Source: Apostichopus japonicus
Lineage: Eukaryota; Echinodermata; Holothuroidea; Aspidochirotida; Stichopodidae
Direction of reading: 5' to 3'
DNA: 64,000 nucleotides
Assembly (NCBI RefSeq): GCF_037975245.1
Contig: NC_092573.1
Location: 24,455,265-24,519,264, forward strand
Shown: in pieces, positions 40,730-63,192 of the stretch
Layout of the letters: the number at the start of each line of letters is the position of its first letter
How positions within the stretch are numbered: the stretch's first letter is position 1
Position numbers and translations under genes: made by a program
Notes under the pieces: generated by a model
Database searches by the model: none
What the model was told of the DNA's origin: nothing
What the model saw: only the letters and a program-made list of their open reading frames with translations

Positions 40730-41026
40730 TTAGATTTTTATATAGCGCTTTACACCAGCGATAGGTCTCAAAGCGCTTTACAGACGTTATATTACCATGG
40801 TCAATGATAACCTGTCCCAGAGACAATCCCTCCAGTCGGCAGCAGTTATATACTGCGCCCAATGACAAGTTACCTCACAGGTACCCATTTAACCCCTGGG
40901 TGGAGAGAGGCAAGTGAGATAAAGCATCTTGCCCAAGGTCACAACGTAATGAACTAGACATGAATCGGACCAGCAATCCTTGGATCACGAGTCCGACGCC
41001 TTAGCCAATTGGCTACCACGCTCTCG
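40730..41026 (-). mobile_element. tRNA-derived SINE (about 300 bp)
   Basis: On the minus strand the element starts gagagcgtggtagccaattg, with an A-box-like TGGTAGCCAATTGG. A B-box-like GGTCCGATTC follows at the expected distance. The body has the CCTTGGGCAAGATGCTTTATC stretch and the tail ends TAAAGCGCTTTGAGA...AAAGCGCTATATAAA, typical of animal tRNA-SINEs. The open frame at 40677-40868 is inside it and is not a gene. Confidence 0.7.
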
Positions 41027-43178
41027 ATGAACCCTCATAGCATATGCAACACAGGGTGTTATTTAAAGTGAGATGAAACAATACTTCGAGGTCTTCTATT
41101 GATGAAACCATGTCAATTAAAAAAATAATAAGAAACAACACAGCGGAAATAAAAGTCGAGTAAATTAATGAGAAGCCTTAAAAACGAAGCCTTGTTTGAA
41201 ACAAATGAGGAGTCTCTATATCAATATATTACATATAAGAGCATGTGTGCGGGGGTGGGTGGGTGGGGGGCAAGGGTTGTTCAAACATCCGGCATATTTG
41301 TTCAAAATTGGGACTTATTGAACGCAATGATAAGGCATTTCCGACAAGGGCAGTGATGCGTGTTTGTATATGCAGAAGTCACCAAAAATTAAACGTCGAA
41401 AAAAAAAGGGTCGAAAAATGCACTGCGCCCCTTACCCGAAATGTTACCCCCCCCCCTCCTTCCGAGTCGCTCTCTATAATCGATGAAACTTCACTGTTGA
41501 ATGTTCTCATATAAAACGCGACAAGGAATTACTAAGCCAACTGAATTTCTAATTAATATTTGAGAGATGCGAAGAGGGGTGGGTGGGGGTTATGCTCTGT
41601 GGGTCCAAGACTGATTCTGGATGAACACAAACGAACAAAGAAGGCACACACTATTAAAGTCTGTTACGTTGTTTACGAGTATTAACTTATAGTTTGTGAA
41701 ACATGTTGAAAGGAGAGAGTTTCCAGAACTTACCTTACATTTACAACGCAAAGACGTCTAATGTAAAATTAATCAAATAAGTATACCAGGAAAGACCAAC
41801 AGTGGGGTATTAAGAGACCCCTGCTCAATACCATTTAAAAGCAGAGAATCCAGGGATCGACCCCCCCCCCCCCCGACCCACCCTTCATTCAATTCATTCA
41901 AATGCACCATCTAGTCCTGGTGGAATGTGTTCCTATTTCCGCGTCAAACATTTAAAACGCTAAACAGACACAAAACATTTAATCAACATTTATTATACAG
42001 AACAAATTTGCACTCAATATACATACTAGTTTATATTTACCAGTCATTATACAGATGAGCAATCCGGCAGAGGATTGATTGTGTCACGTGATACTATCAT
42101 ACATTTGTTTACTAATGATGAATCAAAACATCAAGAAACTCCATAAAATTCATGAATTTTGAAATTAATAGTTAAGTTAGTTCAGTAGCTATTAGATAAA
42201 TACGCTGGAAGTGATGAATATAATAGGACATGACAAGGTGTGAAATCATTTTAATGACATTAGATGTGAAGCTACCCTAACATTCAATTAGACATAATAA
42301 AGAACAAGCCTAGTTTTATGAGTTTATAAGACTACGTGCATTAGATACTGCACTCTCGAGGTTGAAACCATTAAGAGACAATAGTCTATAGTGTTGTTGA
42401 ATGATGTATATAACTGTTCCACACTTCCATGTATTGTACCAGGACCGAGGAAGTTAGCTTGCTAAAGATTATACTTTATGAATGATCACGTGGTATTTTG
42501 TCTATACAAACAACAAGATGCCATCCAGGATCAAACAAGGAGGAGAAAGGCATATTTTTACCGCAAAATGGCATACTAGCACTACTGCCACAATATTACT
42601 TTACAAATTTGCTTTCAGAGATGGAGATGGCAGCTGTTGACATCAGTTGAATTCAATGTTGAATAGGATACTAGAATTCATGGCAGTACAAATTCAACAA
42701 TATGATTATTACACCTATTTTTTTTTATCAATGACATCAGCATGGTGGATAAGTACTTTCCTCCCACATGACAAAGCACTCTACGCAGCTAGTTTTGTTA
42801 TTTGTCATATAGTACAAATATCTAATATGTACACAATTGATATCTTGCTGAAAATAATTTCCCATGTCCCTTGTCTGTGGCACACACGTCCTATCTCTTG
42901 CTACTCCCACCCTACCGACTCCTGCCCATAGTAGAGAGCTACTTAACCCCGGAAAAAAAGTTTTAATTATTGAAAATTGATAAAAAAGAAGAAACGAAAA
43001 AAAAAATGCCATGATACTAACAATTTTGAAATTGTGATAGGTCAAATATTAAAGTATATTGTGGCAGTGATGTATCATGAATGCATTATGATGCATTACG
43101 CACTATGATGCATCATTATGCATTAAAAATGAAACTAAATAAAATTACTCAAATCCTTACAACAGATCTACTTATGGT
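41027..43178. other. non-coding stretch
   Basis: Poly-C tracts at about 41447 and 41861. A cluster of atgcat/tgatgcat motifs (43075-43130) lies just before the SINE. No exon recognised. Confidence 0.4.
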
Positions 43179-43400
43179 GGAGTGTTAGCTCAGTGGTTAA
43201 CGCCGGTGCCTTTCAATCATAGGGTCCCGAGTTCGAGACACTCCAAGATTAATGTATATCGCCCAGTTACAGAGTTGTTGACAATTGACAATTCATAATC
43301 ATGGACGTTAAATATGAATCTAAGAGACTGACTTCGGTCAGCTTGCGGCTTTGATAAGCCAACGATGGCTTATTCGCGAGTTCCTGCTTGAAATACAAAC
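43179..43400 (+). mobile_element. tRNA-derived SINE with tRNA-like head
   Basis: The head (43179-43244) has an A box ttagctcagtgg and a B-box-like gagttcgagac, and its outer 7 bases ggagtgt pair with acactcc at 43238-43244. The T arm cannot form properly, so this is a pseudo-tRNA head, not a working tRNA. The body follows with gactgacttcggtcagcttg and ggctt...aagcc stem sequences. Confidence 0.6.
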
Positions 43401-43666
43401 TTATAGAAATTCATCTACAAAGACTTTAAAAAATAATACAAAAATCTAAAAGGATAATCCCTTTTGGACACATAAAGTTCAGGAGCTGTACAATAGTCAT
43501 GACATTTACACAGCATAAGATGACAGAATATAGTCTTAACCATAATGAAAGAATAATGTATGCTTTTAGGTTAATGCATTGATAACAAAATATTCTAGAC
43601 CATCAAGGTACCAGTGTGAGTCACAGTTGTGTAAATCTGCCAGGTGTTAAAAGAAATTAAAATAAA

Positions 43667-43757
43667 CTGTTAGCAAACTGGTTATCCACTAAAGAGCCTG
43701 TGTAAGAGAATGTTTAAAAGTAAGTTGGCCTGACGTTTCGATCCTAGCAGGATCTTC
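43667..43757 (-). mobile_element. truncated Penelope-like/hammerhead repeat fragment
   Basis: Positions 43719-43757 repeat the hammerhead-like motif (gcctgacg, then helix II gatcctagcaggatc) but break off at cttct, so half of the core is absent. The preceding 47 nt (43667-43713) are about 44/47 identical to the reverse complement of 1778-1824, which lies on the other side of the motif in the 1.7-kb copy. The parent element therefore seems to have had inverted flanks around the motif. Confidence 0.45.
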
Positions 43758-46309
43758 TAAAAGCATTACCATAGTTGGTGTTAGGTGTTAAAAGCATTAC
43801 CATAGTGATGACAGAAATAATAATCACCAAAAAAGAATTCTGCTTCATGCACAAGGGAGACAAACCGCATAATTCTGTAAACACAATGTCACTAAAATAC
43901 TAGCAACATTTGTCAGAAGATATTTTTCTAACCTTTTCATAAGTTACTATGAGCCTCTAAGAAGCGTTTAGAGCATTTCTTTGTGTCGGAATGCACACGC
44001 TTGAATTGGAGACCAAAGGTATAATGGTATATGGTAAATTCGCGATAGTAAGGGTATTAATATTCATTTAAAGGATAGCGGTGATAATGATCTCATTTGG
44101 TTTAATTCGTGTAATCATTGTTTTACTGTATAATTCAATTTTACTGTATAATTTCAGCTAAATGGGTGGAATTATCAACAGGCTTTGAAGAATGAAATTG
44201 AGATTGCAATCATTTCAAAGACGTCGCCGCCATTTCTTCACATTCATGTTCCTAAAACCTTTCATAACAGCTAAATCTTTTCATAACAGCTGCACAACAT
44301 GTAAACGTGTTGCAAGGCTGTTGTTTACACTATCATTTTGGGACGTGCCAAAGTTCTTTTTTTTCTTCAAATCACCCTCAGTGACATTACCTCACTGGAC
44401 TTTGATTAATTATGAAGGCGTAATATTCCTATCTATGCCAATCTGAGATTATCACTATGTAAGGTAGAAAATATGTTTTCCAACTTTTTTGGAATATTAG
44501 AGATTCCTGTTCAAAATTGTCAGGTTAGCCGTAATTTGCAAAAGAAAGTGAAAATCGGAATTCGACACCATGTTAAAAACCATAAATAATAATAATAATA
44601 AAACAGATATAGAAAAGCCAAGTCTCCCTTGTGGAACTAATTCTTGCACCACTTTCACTTCATCGAGACGGAAAGACCAAATCTACGTGCGTTATACAAT
44701 CTCAAGGAAATTCTGCATAGTATGGACGAAACATCCTCTCCGCAGCTGTTCCATGTTAGGTTGTGCATAATCTAAACAAATCAAGGCATGTTAAAACTCT
44801 TTTAAATATGTACTATTATGCGAGCATGCAATTTCCCTCTCTGATATAATAAAGTAATACTTACTTACACCCCACAAAAGTCTCCCTTTTGGACAGACAC
44901 TTCATGATTATTATTCAAATTACGTGTTTCATGTATCAACATTGTAAACAATGCATCCCCACCCATCCAAATTAAAATCTAATGACAGCAATACCTGATT
45001 AACATTTAAGTACATATACTTCGCATACAATGTGTATATCATACTTATTATTTATTAATGCTTGAGTTATGTACTATTGCCCAAACGATACAGCTTTTTC
45101 TGGAAACGTCGTCATCTGTATATCACCTGAGAGAGAGCTCGGCCCTTTTGATAACCCCAGTCCCGTAACGTAATATTCGAATTAAATGACAAATTTACAA
45201 TTTTTCAGACATATTCATTTTGTACATGAAACAAATATCATTAGCTAGATAAAAGCGAATACAAAGAGGACTTTTTTACAATTCCACAAAGTGCCATTGT
45301 ACTAGTGTATACACTGTGTATCAGAATGCCATTACTTTTACTACGACTTAAAGCAAACTAAACTTAAGTAGATTAATATATTGAATTCCTGTAATATCTT
45401 AAAAGGCCAATTAAAACAAAATTAAGTTAGAATAAGTATCTGATATTTCAGGTGGACAGTAAAAGACAATCTCATATCATTATCATCGATTAATAAAATC
45501 TCCTCCCTCCCTCCCCTCATCCCTCCCTCCTTTTGCTTCTTCCTCTCCCTTCGATCCCCCCCCCCCACCATTCCCCACTTCCTATGAAGTGAATGCACAC
45601 ATTCTTTACCATCTACAAATATCAATCTAATAAAAACAACCATGAACAAATTTTTGACCCACCTTCGCCTCACTTATGAATATTGATGTAACTTTGCTTT
45701 TCTTCCCGCCAAAATTCACATTAAAGGAGAGATGCAAACGAATCTTATAGGGGCCAAAGTTTACGGAAGGTGTCATTTAAAATTAACACTAAGAGTCATC
45801 ACCAACTCCAGTATGGAACGAACATTTAAAAGCCTTTGTTTCAGATGTTACAGAAGCCAGACGAGGGGTACTTATATTTTTCTTCCCCCCTTTTTTTGGG
45901 GCGGGGTGGGAGAATGGCTGTGGAATGTGAGCTGACATTTATTTTATAGAAATCTCAGGTTGCAAACTAACCAGCTATGTTTAGTTATAACAAGTGTCTG
46001 CTCCAATCCAACCCTCCCCAACCATCAACTCTTGATGGAGAAATGTTATCAAAATCAATGACAGGTTCAATGATTTTGTTATGTGGTAAAATCAATTTAG
46101 TGGTACATTCCTAGAATGTATTGCATCCATCATTTTCACTACTTCAATGCAAAACATGACCCATTGACAACAGAAGAAATCATATCGATGGATTTGACTG
46201 TCCAAAGAATTGGAAATTATTAATAAACATTTGAAAGGACGTGTACATTTGTTTTGTTGTAGTTAAATCGTCGTTAGTTTGTCACTTTCTATGTCTTTCA
46301 CTCCTGACA
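43758..46309. other. non-coding stretch
   Basis: No motif-bearing frame seen. A C-rich pyrimidine tract at about 45500-45570 gives the 83-codon minus-strand frame its charged low-complexity sequence. Confidence 0.4.
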
Positions 46310-46890
46310 GACCTTATGACCTGGTCAACTGCACAGCCACAACCTAGTCAAGTGCAGGATACCTCATACCCTGGCCAACTCCTGGATAACTCATAACCTG
46401 CCCAAAGGATACCTCACGACCTGGTACAGCCTCAAGATACCTCTTAGCATAGTCAACTCAAGGTTACCTCATTACTAAGTCAAACTGCACGATACCTCAC
46501 GACCTGGTACAGCCTCAAGATACCTCATAGCATAGTCAACTCAAGGTTACCTCATAACTAAATTAAACTGAGGGATACCTCACGACCTGGTACAACCTCA
46601 AGATACCTAATAGCATAGTCAACTACAGGATACCTCATAACTAAGTCAAACTGCAGGAAACCTCATGACCTGGTACAACCTCAAGATACCTCATAGCATA
46701 ATCAACTCAAGGTTACCTCATAACTAAGTCAAACTGCAGGAAACCTCCTGACCTAGCACAACCTCAAGATACCTCATAGCCTAGTCAACTACAGGAAACC
46801 TTCTACCCTGGTCAACCACAGGATATCTCATAAACCCAAACAACTACAGGATACCTCATAATGTAGTAAACTGCAGGATACCACTGACAT
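46310..46890. repeat. higher-order minisatellite (27-28-bp monomers, about 82-bp trimer)
   Basis: Monomers end in gatacctc/gttacctc. Three types alternate: acgacctggtacagcctcaa..., atagcatagtcaactcaagg..., and ataactaagtcaaactgcag.... The trimer repeats about five times in the centre and decays at both edges. It lies 0.65-1.2 kb beyond the end of the kinase gene. Confidence 0.85.
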
Positions 46891-47283
46891 GGTACCACTG
46901 ACTGATACAACTGACTGATCAAATACATCTTTAACCAATGCTGCAGGTATCTCTTGAAAAGTGCTGAATGATGGACCTTCATTTTAAAAAACAGCACAGG
47001 TAAAATTTCATGTTTTTAACTGGTCTTTGTTTTAAAGCATGAATCTTTGTATCCTTCTCCGTATCCAAAGTCTGAGAAAATGATCAGGTACAAAAATGAA
47101 ATCTCTCAGCAAAAGTACCATTATTACAGATCCAAATACTATAGTCTGCTAATACCCAGAGAGGTCACCCTAGTTCAAATCAGAGCTTAACCTGTGAAAC
47201 TATCAATTTACTCATTTTTCACATTTTGGGAAACTATACCAGCAGTAGAACTTGCAAACTTTCAATAAGTAGAACAGAGAATC

Positions 47284-47289
47284 TTTATT
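47284..47289 (-). promoter_or_regulatory. candidate polyadenylation signal AATAAA of the CSK-family gene
   Basis: An AATAAA hexamer on the minus strand, about 245 nt downstream of the kinase stop codon. Position and strand fit a short 3' UTR. This is a common hexamer in AT-rich DNA, so the assignment is only positional. Confidence 0.35.
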
Positions 47290-47533
47290 TGAGATGAGTC
47301 ATTGTCTGCTATGAATGGTTGGTATGTGGTTTTTTTTTTCCAGAGCAGCAAACCTTATAACTCTATAAAGCTCTTACTACGTTAAAGGTCAAAACACCCA
47401 ACTGTCCCTAACTGTCGTACAGTCCTCTTGAACAGTGGTTTTGCTTTCGTTCTCTTCCCTTGAAGTTTTGATGACAGCGTGTATGTGATTTTCAGGTAAA
47501 AGATAATCAAAAGGCCAAAGTTGTACTTTTGCC

Positions 47534-58035
<10,502 letters not shown>

Positions 58036-58091
58036 CTGTCAATGGGATATAATAAGTCCAAGGGATAAGTATTAAAATAACACACTTTGTA

Positions 58092-58345
58092 TATAGTGTA
58101 CTGTACATATATATGATGCCAACACTGACAGCTGTTTGCATCAATGCACATTGCCAGGAGATGGCATGGATGCACATATTACTAGAGAGTGGCATGGATC
58201 AACATTGCCAGAGGATAGCAGAGGATGGCATGGATGCACAAGGCAGGAGATGGCAAGGATGTACAGTATATAGTGAACTATACATATATGATGCACAGCT
58301 ATCTGAATTAATGCACAGTGCCAGGAGATGGCATGGATCCACATG
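58092..58345. repeat. direct duplication upstream of the SH2 exon
   Basis: 58092-58175 and 58267-58345 share tatagtg-act-tacatatata-gatg...aatgcaca-tgccaggagatggcatgga. The spacer (58176-58266) contains further broken copies of ggagatggcatggatgcaca. Begins about 57 nt upstream of the SH2 exon acceptor. Confidence 0.7.
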
Positions 58346-58371
58346 GCCAGAGGATAGTTCTCCATGAGACT

Positions 58372-58790
58372 ATGTCCTTATCGTGTCATGGACAAGAGAG
58401 TTAACATTTTACCAAAATGGATTCAACATTTCCATACGGTGTTAAAATGGTAACCATTAGAAACCACATCATATCTATAGTTCATCCAAGGGGAGCTTTT
58501 ATCTTTTTTCCAAACTGAGGTAACATTCTCATATTTGTTTTTGACATTACTTGCATTAGCTTGGTTTCTGCAATATCTAATGGATACCATTTGAAACCCG
58601 AGAAATCTCTCTTGTCCCTATTTGTGTCTTGGACAGGAGCTTTAACATCTCACAAAAATAAAATTCACATTAAATTTCTATATTTTGTGTTTTGACACTC
58701 ACTTGTGATGGTTTGGTTGGGCAGGTATGGAATGGTTACCATTCGAAACCGCATAATCTCTCTGGTTCATCTTGTGTCTTGGATCTTTTA
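58372..58790. repeat. diverged tandem repeat, period about 145 bp
   Basis: Three degenerate units share atggttaccatt-gaaacc, then cataatctct and ttcatcttgtgtcttgga, near 58450, 58590 and 58735. No coding signal. Confidence 0.5.
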
Positions 58791-61700
58791 CCTCGCTTGT
58801 TGCAAATCAAGCATTATTAAGGAAGCAGCATTCCAGCTGAAAAGATCCAACGTGGTTGAAGACGGTCTAGCAATATTGGAAGATCGTTGGTTCCTGGGGT
58901 GGATGAGATGTAAAACTCCTGTACAGTCTGTAAAAGGAAATTGGACAATATTTTAGAAATTAACAATCTTAATAGTATTTTAGAACATTACCCAAAAATT
59001 GCGAATTGTTTATGAATAATCATTCATTCGATTATTGGTTTGAACTTTTTCTTAAATGAGGTAGCAATAAGAAGTTACTCAAAAAGTAATTCTACACCAT
59101 ACAGTAGTAATTGACATTTAAATCTGGTCATGCAACATCTGTGCCCCCCCTACCACTTGCATACTGGACCTTAAAATCACTAGTTGCCAATGGCAACAAT
59201 TGCTGTTCCCCTTTAATCAAGTTGCCATGGAGATACCTTCATAATGATCATATATGTGCATATGTCTCAAACTAAATCAGGGCTTGAAATTATGCGAAAC
59301 GTCTACAATTTTTTGCACCAGAAACGGTTCTACTCAAGTAGTAACGAAAACTGCACACAACCAAAAGCAACACTTTAGTATCTGTATGTCTGTCCGTCTG
59401 ACTGTTTGTCTGAGCATGGTGATACTTGTCATCTCTGTACTTTGGAAAAGATGCCTCCATGCCCATTCAAATATGCCTTGGTAAAAGCTGAAAAAATTGC
59501 CACGTGGTGCTTTGCCATATATTTGACACAAATCCAAAGCAATTTCTATTCAATTTTCTCTGTAACATTGCCTTGCCACTCTAGATCACTGCCCAGAGCA
59601 GATTAACTATATTGCAATGCAGTGTTTAAACTATTAATACAATACATAACATTATTCCTTAAAAAAAAAAACTCTTGTTTTATGATTTTAGCACTGGCAT
59701 CTGTTCATTCACTATTTACAGTAGGCAATATTGTACTGTATGTATGCAAATAACAATAATGCAAAGTTCTGTCACCTGAGACTGCAAGGTAAGGCAATCC
59801 TTTGCCTGTTACAACAAAATGTCTTTGAAAACCTCACCTGTATTTGTTTAGTATTTCACAGACATATGTTGCTTACACAGTGCGATTTAGTCAAGTGTGT
59901 AATTAATGTATATTTAGTGTCTAATACTTTCAGTGTGATGCAATGCTTTGAACAGCTCCAGTACAAATGTCGTCCATATCACTACATACGTGTATAGTAT
60001 GAAGTACAAGGTCCCCATGAACAAAAGACAAATACAAGGAAAACAGAAAAGGGAAACATCAACAATACACAAGCACATAATGTTGAACCATTACTCTTTA
60101 TATCTCACTATGTGACGATACAGAATTTATGGTTAGCGCTGACATTGCACAATTGCTCCAACTTCGTTCACTTCAATCATTTCCCTAAAATCATCTCCTT
60201 CGGGCCAAATTGCATGACAATGCTTGACTCCCTGTTTGATCAGTTAGCCGAGACTAGTGCTGCCATAGGAGTCGAGCAAAGAGCTTTAGCTGATGACCTG
60301 TGAACCTAACTAACGATTACTATGTCCATGGAATCCTTTCTACTGTAGCCCCGTTATATAGAAATGATGGTAAAAAACGATCTAGTGTAGTTTAACGCCT
60401 TCGTCTGATGCAACACAGAGAGCTGTAGAGCAGATTTCACACGTACTGTACGCTTCCTGAACAATTGAAGGCTTGAAAACTGCTGTGGTACAAGTATTTT
60501 TAAGTCATAATTAGGGAGTCAATACAGTACATGAGACAATACACGTATATTGATAGAGTCAATACACTACACGTTGTTCTGTTTGAATGGTGTCATAAAA
60601 TACGCTAAACAGAGCCTAATTATATGGTCATAAAAGTGTGCAAAAGACATAGACATATTATGGTACGGACAGAACCAGTTGTCGTCAGCACAGGCTGTAG
60701 CCTCACTGTATAAGAACTACAGCATATCATATAGATCTGTATTACAGTAACTACACAAGGAGTGTTATGGATTACATTCCAGAATATTTCCTGTATCCAC
60801 ATATGTTGACACTTGTTGCACATTATTATACGGTTTACATTCCTCTGTGTTGCTTACATTACTGAATTTCCCAAACTGGTTCTCCCCCCCCCCCCCTCCA
60901 CCCACCATTTCACCATATTTTTCTTCAATTACGATAACAAGCAGATACATGTTTCTTCCTCCTTTTAAGGACTTGTACAAAATCACTGACATACTGTAAC
61001 TTCCAAGAGGCCAGTACAAGTTGTAAGTTCTATTAAACATTGGCACACACTGCACTGTGTGGACGACAAACTTGACTACTGTATCTATAGAACTTCTACC
61101 AATACCTAGTGTGTAGTTCAAAACTTCCTGTTTCTATTGTGGGTAAAGTTCATCTTTCCAGTATTATCTGTGAACCAAAATAAAATACAATAGGGGCAGT
61201 GAGAAACTGCACCCAAGCATCACACTGTCTATTCAATACATTGAGCAACCAGTCTAGTTTTATAATTTATTTACACCCTTTTTATGGAATTCTGTAAATC
61301 ATATCTGTTAGTCATATTTTACATCTGTAATTGTTTACACTGATTGAAAAATATTGCAAATAATATTTATTTATTTATTTATTTATTGTTTACAAGAAGT
61401 AGACAATGTAAATACAGTACTTTAGCAGACGACTTTGAGGTATCAGGACTGCACAAACTTACTGAACTGATACATCAATTATTAAACTTGACTAAAAGTT
61501 CCACAACTTTATGTTTTCAAGGGAGGATGGGGCTAGGAAGTGAGGTGGAGAATGGAGAGAGATAGGGGGACGGGGATGAAGAGAGATGTGGGGGTGCATA
61601 TCAAGGTTGTTAAAAATCACAATTTAATCAATTTCTTTATATAGTCGATGGTAAACAATACAATTAACCGGTATTTTCACATTACTCTTCATACTGTAAA

Positions 61701-62287
61701 CTTCTGTGAAACTTCTATCAAACTATCAACTTCTTTCCTAAAGTTGAGGGCAGTACTCTGTAGCTCATCCAAATGCAGTGACAACAACAGAGATCCTGCT
61801 AACAGACCCCCACACTGACCTTGTGGATTCGTTTCCTCGCAGGAAAACAGACGTGGCTCTTTAACAAAGTCGAATCTTTTGTTCCAAAGTTCTGTGTTTT
61901 TGTACAATTTTAGATGTTATTGAGATTTCAAGTTGTATTTCAGTGGAAAATGACAGGAAGCTGATCATGTTACAGTAGCAGTGAGCTGCTTAGCTGAATA
62001 ACATTTGATTGTGTTCCTACACAGGAAACCATTAATAAAACCATTAATTTACTCTTCCAAAGTTACCCAGAAATGTTCCAACAGTGGCTTAGATAATTTC
62101 CGTTAAGAATGATTAAGTGACACTGCTCTAAGACTGCAGAAGCTTGGAAGTGGAGAACCACAGGAGAGATGAATGACTAATGTTTTACTAACTGTGAGTG
62201 TGAGCACTGTATTAAATATTGATAGCATATATACCTACTGTAGCCTAGTCTGTACAGTAGATATATATGTACAGTTAGGGCACTAGG
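58791..62287. other. upstream of the SH2 exon: probable intron, nothing recognised
   Basis: Searched by eye on the minus strand for an SH3 domain or start exon of the kinase; none convincing. The plus-strand frame 60112-60303 and the minus-strand frame 61689-61907 have protein-like composition but no motif I recognise. A repeat-like block lies at about 59280-59540. Confidence 0.35.
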
Positions 62288-62456
62288 GCAGCCAGATGCC
62301 TGGCATGAAGACCATCCAGATGCCTGGCATGAAGGGCAGCCAGATAACAGGCAAGAAGGCCAGCCAGATGCCTGGCATGAAGGCCAGCCAGATGACTGGT
62401 AGCCAGATGCCTGGCGTGAAGGCCAGCCAGATGCCTGGCGTGAAGGCCAGCCAGTC
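62288..62456. repeat. minisatellite, about 24-bp unit
   Basis: Units of gccagatgcctggcatgaag + gcca, with small variants (cgtgaagg, ataacaggcaagaagg). GC content is higher than in the surroundings. No open frame of note. Confidence 0.85.
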
Positions 62457-63139
62457 CAGATGAGATCTGTAAAGATTAGCGATTTTATTTTGAACGAATC
62501 CTACAGAGCTCTACAGAGACTTGCTAGCAAACCTCAACAAGCAGTAACTTTCCTCTGTTGCTATGGTGATGTCATGAAATTTGCAGACCTAACTTAAATA
62601 ATTAGTATTTGCATCATAATACATGTAGGTAAGTGTACTGTACAACATAACAGTATCCTCTACACAGTACATGGTACTGTGACTGCACATATTATCATTA
62701 TCTGAGCTTTGCTATTTACCTTTTGTGTCTATGATTGCATTATAAAGTTCTGTATTATATGTTAATTATACTGTGCAATTGATCATAAAACAGCTGAATA
62801 CACTCAACATGAATATAATATTACAGTGCTGTACAATGCCACTAGCACCAAGGGGGGGGGGGTGGGGGTGGGGGGGTTATGTTATGAAGACCATAGCCAG
62901 TCACATGTGATAAAGAGACTGTAAACAACTACAGTGTGTTTAATATGTGAGGTTAAGCAAAGCTACACTAACTTTAAGTACTGGTTCGTAGTACTTACTA
63001 ATACAAGCTTACAGTACATAATTTACAAGTTTCTAATTCCTGTCCTCTTGAACTTTGAACACCTAACAAATATAAGTTGGATCTCCAGCTCACCAAAGTC
63101 TTTAAATTTATTATACGTGCACCAAACCTAACATCCAAA

Positions 63140-63192
<53 letters not shown>

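Noticed and set aside
40677-40868. 63-codon minus-strand frame
   Set aside because: Lies inside the tRNA-derived SINE.
43179-43244. Functional tRNA gene
   Set aside because: The boxes and acceptor-like stem are present but the T stem and a proper anticodon arm cannot form; better explained as a SINE head.
58820-58942. Minus-strand frame after a TTTTACAG acceptor as an upstream CSK exon
   Set aside because: None of the three frames resembles an SH3 domain or the SH3-SH2 linker, and no donor with the required phase (ending in CC) was seen.
60664-60720. Minus-strand ADDNWFC followed by CC|GT as an SH3 fragment of CSK
   Set aside because: Only a short chance resemblance to DPNWY; the upstream reading frame has no other SH3 residues.
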